Program-made: the position numbers and the translations under genes
The notes under the pieces: generated by a model
What the model saw: only the letters and a program-made list of their open reading frames with translations
Databases searched by the model: none
Told to the model about the DNA's origin: nothing
Shown here: in pieces, positions 42,229 through 52,552 of the stretch
Numbering within the stretch: the first letter of the stretch is position 1
Layout: each line of letters opens with the position of its first letter
Source of the DNA: an uncultured Methylophilaceae bacterium
Lineage (GTDB): Bacteria > Pseudomonadota > Gammaproteobacteria > Burkholderiales > Methylophilaceae
Length of the DNA: 64,000 bases
Assembly: GCA_903870165.1 (NCBI GenBank)
Contig: CAIQBW010000012.1
Span: forward strand, 1 to 64,000
Direction of reading: 5' to 3'

Positions 42229-42340
42229 TTAAAAGTCCGCTGCTCTACCAGCTGAGCTAACAACCCAATTAATTAACTCGAAAGCTAACTAACGAAAGGG
42301 CGCAATTATCCATAAAATATTGCTCCCCGTCAATCAAAGT
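42229..42340. repeat. 112-bp direct repeat, right copy (truncated tRNA-Lys 5' half plus promoter)
   Basis: It is the perfect partner of 34506-34617 and ends at the base before the ffh stop codon. It contains the tRNA 5' half up to the anticodon (42229-42266) and upstream DNA, but no tRNA 3' half. Confidence 0.95.
42305..42333 (-). promoter_or_regulatory. tRNA-Lys promoter, right copy, pointing at the integrase gene
   Basis: The minus-strand TTGACG (42333-42328) and GATAAT (42310-42305) are 17 bases apart, the same as the left copy. Transcription would run through the truncated tRNA into the integrase gene starting at 42094. Confidence 0.75.
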
Positions 42341-43693
42341 CTAGCGTAAACCTGGAAATTTTCCTTGCATCGCGCGCATCATCTTAGCCATGCCGCCTTT
42401 TGCGAACATTTTCATCATCTTTTGCGTCTCCTCAAACTGGTTGAGCAAACGATTTACATCCTGCACTTGCAGGCCAGCACCCATGGCAATTCGGCGCTTG
42501 CGAGTCGCTTTTATTAGCTCTGGTTTTTTACGCTCCAAAGGGGTCATGGCGTTAATAATACCTTCGATACGTCGAATGGCTTTGTCAGCATCATCACTAT
42601 TCATTTTGCCAGCCATGCCAGACATTTGCGCAGGTAGCTTATCCATCAAAGCGCCCATACCCCCCATATTTCGCATTTGCACCATTTGCATTTTAAAATC
42701 TTCCAAATCGAAGTTTTTACCTGATTTAACTTTGTCGGCAAGTTTTTTTGCTTCGTCTAAATCAACATTCTTTTGGGCTTGCTCAATAAGAGAGAGCACA
42801 TCACCCATGCCGAGGACTCGAGAGGCCATGCGCTCTGGATGGAAGGGTTCTAAGCCATCTACTTTTTCACTCACTCCAATAAATTTAATTGGCTTGCCAG
42901 TGACATGGCGCACAGACAGTGCTGCACCACCGCGAGAATCCCCATCTAACTTAGTGAGCACAACACCCGTCAAAGGTAACGTTTCACCAAAAGCTTTTGC
43001 GGTGTTTACCGCATCTTGGCCTTGCATGGCATCAACTACAAACAAAGTTTCAATTGGGCTGAGTAGCGTGTGCAGGTCTTTAATTTCGGCCATCATCGCC
43101 TCATCAATACCTAAGCGACCTGCGGTATCAAATATCAATACGTCGTAATAAAACTTTTTAGCATGTGCCAATGCATCGCGCGCTATGTCTTGAGGTTTTT
43201 GACTTGCATTTGAGTCGAAGCAATCAACCTCTAGGCTGTTAGCGAGTGTTTTGAGTTGCTCAATCGCTGCAGGACGATAAATATCGGCACTTGCGAGTAA
43301 TACTTTTTTCTTTTGCTCTTTTAATAATTTAGCTAACTTAGCAGAGGTGGTGGTTTTACCGGATCCTTGCAAACCCGCCATGAGAATAATCGCTGGCGGC
43401 ACTGCAGCTAGGTTTAAGCCTGCATTTTGAGCCCCCATGAGCTTGGTCAATTCATCATGCACCACCTGAATCACTGCTTGGCCTGGGGTCAGGCTATCGA
43501 GCACCTCGCGACCTTGGGCGCGAATCTTCACATCGGCAATAAACTCTTTAACGACAGGTAATGCAACGTCTGCTTCTAACAGCGCCATGCGAACTTCACG
43601 CATGGCATCAGCAATATTATCTTCCGTGAGTCGGGCTTGTCCACGAAGGGTTTTAATGACGCTCTGTAAACGGCCGCTTAAATTTTCTAGCAT
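42341..43693 (-). CDS. ffh: Signal recognition particle protein Ffh (SRP54)
   Basis: A 450-residue SRP GTPase that binds signal peptides and 4.5S RNA to target membrane proteins. N domain (1-85); G domain with GLQGSGKTTTSAKLAKLL (about 105-122), DTAGR, TKLDGDSRGGAALS; and the methionine-rich M domain (about 300-450; QMVQMRNMGGMGALMDKLP). The island repeat abuts its stop codon, so insertion did not alter the protein. Confidence 0.97.
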   Translation of the reverse strand: MLENLSGRLQSVIKTLRGQARLTEDNIADAMREVRMALLEADVALPVVKEFIADVKIRAQGREVLDSLTPGQAVIQVVHDELTKLMGAQNAGLNLAAVPPAIILMAGLQGSGKTTTSAKLAKLLKEQKKKVLLASADIYRPAAIEQLKTLANSLEVDCFDSNASQKPQDIARDALAHAKKFYYDVLIFDTAGRLGIDEAMMAEIKDLHTLLSPIETLFVVDAMQGQDAVNTAKAFGETLPLTGVVLTKLDGDSRGGAALSVRHVTGKPIKFIGVSEKVDGLEPFHPERMASRVLGMGDVLSLIEQAQKNVDLDEAKKLADKVKSGKNFDLEDFKMQMVQMRNMGGMGALMDKLPAQMSGMAGKMNSDDADKAIRRIEGIINAMTPLERKKPELIKATRKRRIAMGAGLQVQDVNRLLNQFEETQKMMKMFAKGGMAKMMRAMQGKFPGLR

Positions 43694-43821
43694 ATTGGGT
43701 GTACCTTATTTTTCTTTCAAACTCTTCATGAGACTAGCGTTAACTGCTTAGAAAGCTCATGTTATAGTGTGCAATCATTAACAATCATTTTAACCCATAT
43801 CATTACTTTGATATTAATACT

Positions 43822-44625
43822 ATGCAAGCACCAACCTACTTACCTTATTTGGCTGTGATTGTTTTATATAGCTTGGTCGCCATTCGATTCTGGCGCACGT
43901 CATCAAACCAATTAATATCAAGCAAACCTGCCACCTTAATAGCGATTGGCCTTTTGATTCACGCGAGTTTGCTATATCAAGATATTTTCATTGGCGATCT
44001 CAATCTTAATATCGCCAATACGCTTTCACTGATTTTTTGGCTAACAGTATTAATCTATTGGATTGCTGATTTCAAACACGGCCTACAAAGCCTACAAGCC
44101 TTGGTGTTGCCACCTGCAGCAGGGATGGTAGCGCTTCAAGCCAGCTTTCATAACAATGTCGTAGTGGCCTTTGCAAACGAACCGCTATTTGTGACGCATA
44201 TTGCTATCGCCTTGCTTGCTTACAGCTTATTCACTTTTGCCGCCTTACATGCGCTTTTGATGGCGGCAGCTGAAAGAAGCCTGCATCAAAAGACTTCGTT
44301 AATTAAATTACCAGATTTTCCACCAATTATGACCATGGAAACTCTACTTTTTAGAATCATTAGTTTAGGCTTTGTCTTGCTTACCTTCACATTAATCACA
44401 GGCATGTTATTTTCGGAGCAGATTTTTCATCAGGCTCTAAAACTCAACCACAAAAACATCTTTACGATTATTTCATGGCTGATTTTTGGTAGCTTGTTAC
44501 TTGGCAGAGAAAAATATGGCTGGCGCGGTCGCACAGCAATCCGCTGGACGCTTACAGGTTTTGCAGTACTACTTTTAGCTTACGTCGGCAGTAAATTTGT
44601 GCTTGAGGTATTACTAGGTCGCTAA
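43822..44625 (+). CDS. ypjD: CcsA/YpjD-family cytochrome c assembly-like membrane protein
   Basis: A 267-residue membrane protein with about eight helices. Conserved features of the CcsA/ResC-like family are FVTHIAIALLAYSLFTFAALHALLM (partly quoted), the two flanking histidines, and the C-terminal KNIFTIISWLIFG..GREKYGWRGRTAIRWTL heme-handling segment. It is divergent from ffh (128 bp), an arrangement common in proteobacteria. An inner-membrane role in heme/cytochrome biogenesis or as an ion-transporter partner is family-level knowledge. Confidence 0.85.
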   Translation: MQAPTYLPYLAVIVLYSLVAIRFWRTSSNQLISSKPATLIAIGLLIHASLLYQDIFIGDLNLNIANTLSLIFWLTVLIYWIADFKHGLQSLQALVLPPAAGMVALQASFHNNVVVAFANEPLFVTHIAIALLAYSLFTFAALHALLMAAAERSLHQKTSLIKLPDFPPIMTMETLLFRIISLGFVLLTFTLITGMLFSEQIFHQALKLNHKNIFTIISWLIFGSLLLGREKYGWRGRTAIRWTLTGFAVLLLAYVGSKFVLEVLLGR

Positions 44626-44631
44626 AACCGA

Positions 44632-45303
44632 TTAGTTGCGTAAGCTGATAATCGGCCAGTTTTGTTCTTTAGCATACGTTTCTAGGACTGGGTCTGGATT
44701 CACAGCCACAGGATTATCCACCAGCTTCATCAATGGCAAATCATTGTGTGAATCGCTGTAAAACCAAGTTGTGCCATAATCTTTTAGCGTTTGCCCACGC
44801 TCAGCAAGCCACTCATTCAATCGTGTAATCTTGCCTTGCTGAAAGCTAGGCGTGCCAACCACTTTACCAGTAAATTCACCATTCACTTCTTCAGGCACGG
44901 TACCAATTAAATTAGGAATACCAAAAGCCGTAGCTATTGGGCCTGTCACAAAGCTGTTCGTTGCAGTAATAATTAGAAGCACGTCGCCATTGGCACGGTG
45001 TTTTTCAACCAAGGCAAGAGACTTTTCAGTCATCATCGGGTGAATTTTGGTTTGCATAAACTGCTGATGCCAAGCATCTAGCTGTGCTCTAGGATTTTTG
45101 CTTAAAGGCTTAAGCTGGAACTCTAAGAAAGCATTGATATCAAGCTTACCCACTTTGTAATCGGCATAAAATTGGTCGTTAATGCTGGCGTGCGCTACCC
45201 GATCAACAACGCCAATATCTATTAAAAATTCACCCCATTGATAATCGCTATCGCCTGCCAATAACGTGTTATCTAAATCAAAAATTGCTAAATCCAATAC
45301 CAA
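44632..45303 (-). CDS. HAD-IB family phosphatase (SerB-like)
   Basis: A 223-residue hydrolase: motif I DLDNTLLAGDSD with both catalytic aspartates (residues 8-19), motif II in IITATNSF, motif III lysine in QGKITRL, and motif IV YSDSHNDLPLM. Family members dephosphorylate small phosphoesters such as phosphoserine. The cap insert is between motifs I and II. It follows the leuA terminator on the same strand and is probably separately transcribed. Confidence 0.88.
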   Translation of the reverse strand: MVLDLAIFDLDNTLLAGDSDYQWGEFLIDIGVVDRVAHASINDQFYADYKVGKLDINAFLEFQLKPLSKNPRAQLDAWHQQFMQTKIHPMMTEKSLALVEKHRANGDVLLIITATNSFVTGPIATAFGIPNLIGTVPEEVNGEFTGKVVGTPSFQQGKITRLNEWLAERGQTLKDYGTTWFYSDSHNDLPLMKLVDNPVAVNPDPVLETYAKEQNWPIISLRN

Positions 45304-45312
45304 CTCCCTTGA

Positions 45313-45345
45313 TGAAAAAAGCCCCCGAGGGTTGGGGGCTTTATC
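45313..45345 (-). terminator. Terminator of leuA
   Basis: AGCCCCC/GGGGGCT stem (45320-45340) with a short loop is followed by six T on the minus strand, between leuA and the HAD gene. Confidence 0.92.
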
Positions 45346-45362
45346 CTTAAATAATCACTTTA

Positions 45363-46904
45363 TTAAATCTGCGGATGTGCCCGTTCTGATTTAGCATGTA
45401 GCTTGTTCAAGCCGTTCAAATAAGCTTTTGCTGAAGCAATCACAATATCCGTATCAGCGCCTTGACCATTTACAATACGTCCTCCTTTAGCAAGGCGCAC
45501 CGTCACTTCACCTTGTGCATCCGTACCGCTTGTAATGTTGTTAACTGAATACAAAAGCAATTCAGCGCCGCTATTCACAATCTTCTCAATCGCTTTAAAC
45601 GCAGCATCTACAGGGCCACCTCCATCTGCTTCAGCACGCTTTTCAGCGCCGCTATCCAGCACAGCAACAACTGCATGAGGTGTTTCTCCTGTTTGTGAGC
45701 ACACTTGCAAATAAGCTAACTTAAAATACTCAGTATCATCACTCACAAAATCATCGCTTACCAAAGCTTGAATATCTTCATCAAAGATTTCAGATTTTTT
45801 ATCCGCCAAGGTTTTAAAGCGAGCAAAAGCCGCATTTAGGGCTTCTTCACCATCTAAAGCAATGCCTAATTCATCTAAACGCGAACGGAAAGCATTGCGA
45901 CCCGACAACTTGCCCAAGGTCAATTTATTAGCGTTCCAGCCCACATCTTCTGCACGCATAATTTCGTAAGTTTCACGGAATTTCAACACACCATCTTGAT
46001 GAATACCGCTTTCATGGGCAAAAGCATTGGCGCCAACAACCGCTTTATTGGGTTGCACGGGATAACCAGTAATCGTAGAAACCAATTTTGATGTCGGCAC
46101 GATTTGCGTCGCATCAATGGATGTTTCTAAATTAAAGACATCTCGGCGCGTACGCACTGCCATCACCACTTCTTCTAAGCTGGCATTGCCTGCACGTTCA
46201 CCCAAGCCATTAATGGTACATTCCACTTGGCGCGCACCACCCATCACCGCCGCCAATGAGTTGGCGACCGCCATCCCCAAGTCATTATGGCAGTGTGTAG
46301 ACCACACCACTTTGTCAGAGTTTTTCACGCGAGCAATCAATTGCTGCATGCGTTCACCCCAAAGGGCGGGGATTGAATAACCCACAGTATCTGGCACATT
46401 AATCGTTTTAGCACCTGCTTCAATCACGGCGTCAAACACTTTTACCAAAAAGTCCATATCCGAGCGAACCGCATCTTCTGCAGAAAACTCAACGTCTTCG
46501 GTATATTCCAAAGCCCATTTAACAGCCTGCACGGCACGCGCCAAGACTTGGTCTGGCGTCATGCGTAATTTGTTTTCCATGTGGATAGGCGATGTCGCAA
46601 TAAAAGTATGAATACGGCCTTTTTTTGCAGGCTTAATGGCTTCACCCGCTCGGCGAATATCATTTTCATTAGCCCGCGCCAATGAGCAAACAGTCGACTC
46701 TTTAATAATTTCTGCAACTGCATGAATTGCGTCAAAATCGCCAGGGCTTGCCGCTGCAAACCCTGCTTCAATCACGTTCACGCCCAATTTTTCAAGTTGG
46801 CGCGCAATGCGAATTTTCTCTTCTTTAGTCATTGCTGCGCCCGGGCTTTGTTCGCCATCACGCAATGTTGTATCAAATATGATTAACTGATTATTTGTTG
46901 TCAT
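45363..46904 (-). CDS. leuA: 2-isopropylmalate synthase
   Basis: It catalyses the first committed step of leucine synthesis, condensing acetyl-CoA with 2-oxoisovalerate. [20 protein letters not shown] (residues 10-29) and [15 protein letters not shown] (metal-binding H-x-H) mark the TIM barrel, and [17 protein letters not shown] the GxGERxGN motif. The C-terminal 130 residues form the leucine-binding regulatory domain. Its 513 residues are full length. It is downstream of pssA in a betaproteobacterial gene order, separated by 263 bp. Confidence 0.96.
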   Translation of the reverse strand: MTTNNQLIIFDTTLRDGEQSPGAAMTKEEKIRIARQLEKLGVNVIEAGFAAASPGDFDAIHAVAEIIKESTVCSLARANENDIRRAGEAIKPAKKGRIHTFIATSPIHMENKLRMTPDQVLARAVQAVKWALEYTEDVEFSAEDAVRSDMDFLVKVFDAVIEAGAKTINVPDTVGYSIPALWGERMQQLIARVKNSDKVVWSTHCHNDLGMAVANSLAAVMGGARQVECTINGLGERAGNASLEEVVMAVRTRRDVFNLETSIDATQIVPTSKLVSTITGYPVQPNKAVVGANAFAHESGIHQDGVLKFRETYEIMRAEDVGWNANKLTLGKLSGRNAFRSRLDELGIALDGEEALNAAFARFKTLADKKSEIFDEDIQALVSDDFVSDDTEYFKLAYLQVCSQTGETPHAVVAVLDSGAEKRAEADGGGPVDAAFKAIEKIVNSGAELLLYSVNNITSGTDAQGEVTVRLAKGGRIVNGQGADTDIVIASAKAYLNGLNKLHAKSERAHPQI

Positions 46905-47168
46905 TTTATTTTTCCGTCCAAAATTCTATAGCAATACCCGCTATGCGATCGTCATAACGGCGTGGCAAATCTATATATGAGGTGTGCGAGAATATACTGC
47001 CTAAGGCAGTAGCGCTAGACGTAAGAAAGCACCAGCTAAGTGATGGCTGGAATTTGAAAAAGCTGAGATGTAACTGTTTAATAACATAACGAAATAATAT
47101 CATGCTTTTTTATCTAGCTTACGACAATTTAATTTATTGGGCTGATAAGTTTTACAGCTAAATTACGA
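46905..47168 (-). promoter_or_regulatory. Leader region of leuA
   Basis: A 264-bp gap between pssA and leuA. It contains the perfect dyad ACTGCCTAAGGCAGT (46996-47010), a possible LysR-type site. A 65-codon minus-strand frame (47103-46906) ends two bases before leuA but contains few leucine codons in a run, so a classical attenuator peptide is not evident. I see no clear terminator/antiterminator pair. Confidence 0.35.
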
Positions 47169-47975
47169 TTAGTTTTCTAATTGTTCACTCGTTGAAGTTT
47201 CACGCTTTGAATATTGTATTAACCACAAAGCATAGCCAGACAATCCATACACCAAGGCCACAAAGAACAAGACCTCTGGCGGGCTATACGAAATCAATAC
47301 GAACGCTAATACAATTAAGAGGATGACGACGAATGGCACGCTATTTTTAAGATTAATGTCTTTGCCACTATAAAAGCGCAAATCTGAAACCATGGACAAA
47401 CCAGAGAATAAGGTCACAGTCCATGCAATCCACTTCATCTTGAACCACGGATAAAAAATGAAATCGCCAGGAATGTCGTTATCAAAAGCCACCCAAACCA
47501 AGCCAGCCAACAATGCCGCAGCAGCTGGGCTAGGCAAGCCTTGGAAATAGCGCTTATCTGCACTACCTAGCTTGGTATTGAAACGGGCCAAACGCAAAGC
47601 CGCGCTCACACAATAAATAAATGCCGCAATCCAGCCTAATTTACCCATAGGCTTTAACGCCCAAACATAAACCACCAATGCTGGCGCAACACCAAACGAC
47701 ACCATATCAGACAAACTATCGTATTCTGCACCAAATGGACTTTGTGTATTGGTCATACGCGCAACACGACCATCCAAACCGTCCATCACCATCGCAATAA
47801 AAATCGCTACTGCTGAATGCTCATATTTACCATTCATCGCTTGTACGATAGCGTAAAAGCCAGCAAACAGTGCGGCTGTGGTAAATAAATTCGGCAAGAG
47901 ATAAATGCCGCGCTCGCGCAAGCTAGGTTCTAATGAACTTCTTTTACGACGAGGACGTGGAGTAACTTCAGCCAT
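47169..47975 (-). CDS. pssA: CDP-diacylglycerol-serine O-phosphatidyltransferase
   Basis: An inner-membrane enzyme making phosphatidylserine, the precursor of phosphatidylethanolamine. The CDP-alcohol phosphotransferase motif DGxxxRVARxxxxxxxxGxxxDxxxD is present in full in MDGLDGRVARMTNTQSPFG plus AEYDSLSD (residues 44-72). About eight helices follow over 268 residues, the length of the proteobacterial type II enzyme. The start is preceded by a basic N terminus (PRPRRKRSS). Confidence 0.95.
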   Translation of the reverse strand: MAEVTPRPRRKRSSLEPSLRERGIYLLPNLFTTAALFAGFYAIVQAMNGKYEHSAVAIFIAMVMDGLDGRVARMTNTQSPFGAEYDSLSDMVSFGVAPALVVYVWALKPMGKLGWIAAFIYCVSAALRLARFNTKLGSADKRYFQGLPSPAAAALLAGLVWVAFDNDIPGDFIFYPWFKMKWIAWTVTLFSGLSMVSDLRFYSGKDINLKNSVPFVVILLIVLAFVLISYSPPEVLFFVALVYGLSGYALWLIQYSKRETSTSEQLEN

Positions 47976-48064
47976 CTTGAGGGGGTTCCAATAGTAAATT
48001 TTGTCTAGTATATCAAAGCCATGCTAAATAGAGCATGGCTGACTATGATAGTATCGCGTTTTGA

Positions 48065-49213
<1,149 letters not shown>

Positions 49214-49307
49214 TAGGTAGCTAACGCTACTCTATGCTAAAATTTCTCCGTCAAATGATTGTTAAAAGCTTACCATTCAAGCTTAACTTAAAAGAAAGGC
49301 TGTATTC

Positions 49308-49625
49308 ATGTTTATTAGTTCTGCATACGCTGCTACTGGCGCCGCTTCATCAGATTGGACAAGCTTTGTGCCAATGGTTGTAATTTTCGTGTTGTTCTAC
49401 TTCATGTTGGTGCGTCCACAAATGAAACAAGCTAAAGAACAGCGTGAAATGATTGCAGCACTAAAAGTAGGCGATGAAGTGGTTACATCTAGCGGCATTC
49501 TTGGCAAAGTCACTAAAGTCGCTGACAGTGTAATCAGCCTTGAAATTGCTGCAAACATTGTGATCAGCGTACAAAAACCAGCTATTCAAGCCAAGTTAGA
49601 AAAAGGCACGATTAAATCGCTATAA
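49308..49625 (+). CDS. yajC: Preprotein translocase subunit YajC
   Basis: A 105-residue single-helix protein (about 20-38, PMVVIFVLFYFMLVRPQMKQ) of the SecDF-YajC holotranslocon. The cytoplasmic domain carries KVGDEVVTSSGILGKV. It starts with AAGAAAGGC upstream and is followed by secD at 76 bp. Confidence 0.96.
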   Translation: MFISSAYAATGAASSDWTSFVPMVVIFVLFYFMLVRPQMKQAKEQREMIAALKVGDEVVTSSGILGKVTKVADSVISLEIAANIVISVQKPAIQAKLEKGTIKSL

Positions 49626-49701
49626 CAAGCATCCTCTTAATTACTCAATATGTAGGCTTGCTAGTCAAGCCTATATCACCGACCTAAACGCGAGCCGCAT
49701 T

Positions 49702-51519
49702 ATGAATCGTTATCCATTGTGGAAATACATCTTAGTTTTAACAGTCCTTTTATTAGGCCTTGTGTACTCTATGCCAAATATTTTTGGTGAGTCTCCAGCA
49801 GTACAAATTACTACTGCCAAAGCCACTACCAAACTTGATCCTGCACTTCTGGGCAAAGTTGAAGGCGCGCTTAATCAAGAAAACATCAAGATTGATGCGA
49901 TCTTTATGGATTCAACTGGCGTTAAAGTACGTTTCGCAGACGCTGATACGCAAATCAAAGCAAAAGACATATTAAAAAACAATTTGGGTAAAGATTATGT
50001 GATTGCCCTGAATTTGATTTCACGCTCTCCAAGCTGGCTAAGCAACATTCATGCGCGTCCGATGTATCTGGGTTTGGACTTACGTGGTGGCGTGCATTTC
50101 TTACTTCAAGTAGATATGAAAGCCGCCTTAGATAAAGCTGCTGATCGTTATGTTGGTGACTTCCGCGCATCGCTTCGCAAAGAACGCATTTCATATTCAG
50201 GCGTTGCCCGTGACGACCAAAGTATTCAAATCAAATTCACTGATGCAAAAGAGCTTGCAAAAGCACAGAAAATCATCAGCAATGAATTTCCTGACTTAAC
50301 CCTCAAAGAAATCAACAACTCGCTAATTGCAACCTTGAATTTGCAAGCGCAAAAACGTATTCAAGAGTTTGCTCTTAAGCAAAATATTCAAACACTGCAC
50401 AACCGTATTAATGAACTAGGTGTAGCTGAGCCTATCATTCAACAACAAGGTTTAGATCGCGTTGTTGTACAACTCCCTGGCGTGCAAGATACGGCCAAAG
50501 CAAAAGAAATTCTAGGCCGTACCGCTACTCTCGAAATACGCTTGGTTGATGAAGAAAAAAGCGATCCAACAACACTTGATCAAGCGAGCAAAGGACAAAC
50601 ACCTTTTGGCGATGAGTTCTTTATGGACCGTAATGGTCAACCTATTTTAGTGAAAAAGAAAGTTGAACTCACTGGCGAATACATTACTGATGCTGGCCCT
50701 GGCGCCGACCAACAAAGTGGTCGCTCAACGGTTAACGTGACACTTGATGGCCGTGGTGCCCGCATTTTCAGACAAGTCACTAAAGAAAACGTCGGCAAAC
50801 GCATGGCGATTTTATTGATTGAAAAAGGCCAAGCTGAAGTGATTACCGCACCGGTGATTAACGAAGAAATTGGTGGCGGTCGCGTACAAATCTCTGGCAT
50901 GAATAATGCACAAGAAGCGACAGACATATCGTTGCTCCTTCGCGCTGGCGCACTTGCAGCACCAATGGATATTATCGAAGAGCGCACTGTTGGCCCAAGC
51001 ATGGGTGAAGAAAACATCAAACGTGGTATGCACTCAACGCTTTGGGGGTTTGCTGCCATCGCTGTGTTTATGATCATCTACTACGTCATGTTTGGTGGTA
51101 TTTCAGTGGTTGCCCTCGGCATCAACTTGCTACTTTTATTAGCTATCCTCTCTATGCTCCAAGCAACGCTCACTCTTCCTGGTTTAGCGGCGATTGCGCT
51201 TACACTAGGTATGGCGATTGATGCGAACGTGTTGATTAACGAACGTATTCGCGAGGAGCTTCGCAGTGGCAACTCGGCACAAGCATCAATTCATGCTGGT
51301 TATGACCGAGCCTTCGATACGATTTTGGACTCGAACGTCACGACCATGATTGCAGGATTGGCATTATTTATGTTCGGCTCTGGCCCTGTTAAAGGCTTTG
51401 CTGTTGTTCACGTATTGGGCATTCTGACATCAATGTTCAGTGCGGTTGTAGTTTCACGTGCGATTGTGAATTTGGTATATGGCTACCGCCGCAAAATTAA
51501 TAAATTGGCTATTGGTTAA
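49702..51519 (+). CDS. secD: Protein translocase subunit SecD
   Basis: An RND-like subunit that uses the proton gradient to pull proteins through SecYEG. It has one N-terminal helix, a large periplasmic part opening with GLDLRGGVHFLLQVD (about residue 125), and five C-terminal helices with the functional motif GMAIDANVLINERIREE near residue 520. Its 605 residues are typical. It forms an operon with yajC and secF (43 bp gap). Confidence 0.97.
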   Translation: MNRYPLWKYILVLTVLLLGLVYSMPNIFGESPAVQITTAKATTKLDPALLGKVEGALNQENIKIDAIFMDSTGVKVRFADADTQIKAKDILKNNLGKDYVIALNLISRSPSWLSNIHARPMYLGLDLRGGVHFLLQVDMKAALDKAADRYVGDFRASLRKERISYSGVARDDQSIQIKFTDAKELAKAQKIISNEFPDLTLKEINNSLIATLNLQAQKRIQEFALKQNIQTLHNRINELGVAEPIIQQQGLDRVVVQLPGVQDTAKAKEILGRTATLEIRLVDEEKSDPTTLDQASKGQTPFGDEFFMDRNGQPILVKKKVELTGEYITDAGPGADQQSGRSTVNVTLDGRGARIFRQVTKENVGKRMAILLIEKGQAEVITAPVINEEIGGGRVQISGMNNAQEATDISLLLRAGALAAPMDIIEERTVGPSMGEENIKRGMHSTLWGFAAIAVFMIIYYVMFGGISVVALGINLLLLLAILSMLQATLTLPGLAAIALTLGMAIDANVLINERIREELRSGNSAQASIHAGYDRAFDTILDSNVTTMIAGLALFMFGSGPVKGFAVVHVLGILTSMFSAVVVSRAIVNLVYGYRRKINKLAIG

Positions 51520-51562
51520 TACCCAACAATCCTTAAATAAACGCTGATTAAGAGTAAAGAAT

Positions 51563-52498
51563 ATGGAAATTTTTAAGATTAAAAAAGACATCCCTTTTAT
51601 GAGCTATGGTCGCCTGACCACTGCCATTTCATTGATTACCTTTTTGTTCGCGGTTTTCTTTCTAGCAACAAAAGGTTTAAATCTAGGTGTCGACTTCACG
51701 GGCGGCACAGTCGTTGAAGTCAGTTATCCACAGTCTGCTGATCTAGTTAAGGTTCGCCGCGCAGTCGATAGCATTGGGCTTAACGAAGCGACCGTACAAA
51801 ACTTTGGCTCTAGCCATGACGTTATGATTCGCTTGCCCCTAAAAAAAGGGGTGACTTCAGCCCAGCTTTCAGAACAAGTACTATCTGCATTGAAAAAAGA
51901 AGACAGCGCTGTTGAAATGCGCCGCGTTGAAACAGTGGGCGCCCAAGTAGGTCAAGAGCTATACGAGAATGGTGCTTTAGCTTTACTCCTCGTTTCTATT
52001 GGCATCATGGCTTACTTAGCATTACGCTTCGAATGGCGCTTCGCAGTTGCTGCGATCATTGCAAACATGCATGACGTGATTATTATTCTGGGCTTCTTTG
52101 CATTCTTTCAGTGGGAATTTAACCTCACTGTGCTTGCTGCGATTTTGGCGGTATTAGGATACTCTGTGAACGAATCAGTGGTGGTGTTTGACCGAGTTCG
52201 TGAAAACTTCAGAAAAATGCGTAAAGCTACTGTGGTCACTGTAATTGATAATGCAATTACACGTACGATGTCACGCACTGTGATTACCCACTTCTGTACG
52301 CAATTAATGGTGCTTTCCATGTTGTTGTTCGGCGGCGAAACACTGCACAACTTCTCATTAGCGCTGACAATTGGTATTTTATTTGGTATCTATTCTTCAG
52401 TATTGGTGGCTTGCCCGATTGCCCTATATTTGGGCGTTTCTCGCGAGAACTTAATCACTGGCGCTGAAAAGAAAGAAACCGTCGACGAGATGCCTTGA
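51563..52498 (+). CDS. secF: Protein translocase subunit SecF
   Basis: The partner of SecD: helix 1 (about 18-36), periplasmic domain with LGVDFTGGTVVEVSYP, and five helices including LGYSVNESVVVFDRVRENF, the SecF counterpart of the SecD D-x-N motif region. Its 311 residues are full length. Ribosome-binding region AAGAGTAAAG precedes the ATG. Confidence 0.97.
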   Translation: MEIFKIKKDIPFMSYGRLTTAISLITFLFAVFFLATKGLNLGVDFTGGTVVEVSYPQSADLVKVRRAVDSIGLNEATVQNFGSSHDVMIRLPLKKGVTSAQLSEQVLSALKKEDSAVEMRRVETVGAQVGQELYENGALALLLVSIGIMAYLALRFEWRFAVAAIIANMHDVIIILGFFAFFQWEFNLTVLAAILAVLGYSVNESVVVFDRVRENFRKMRKATVVTVIDNAITRTMSRTVITHFCTQLMVLSMLLFGGETLHNFSLALTIGILFGIYSSVLVACPIALYLGVSRENLITGAEKKETVDEMP

Positions 52499-52552
52499 CA
52501 AGCCGAGGTCAAAGCGAGGAAACTTTAGCATTACATTCGATAAATACCTCAC

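Noticed and set aside
46906-47103. A 65-codon leader gene before leuA
   Set aside because: No ribosome-binding site, no recognised family and no run of leucine codons coupled to alternative hairpins.
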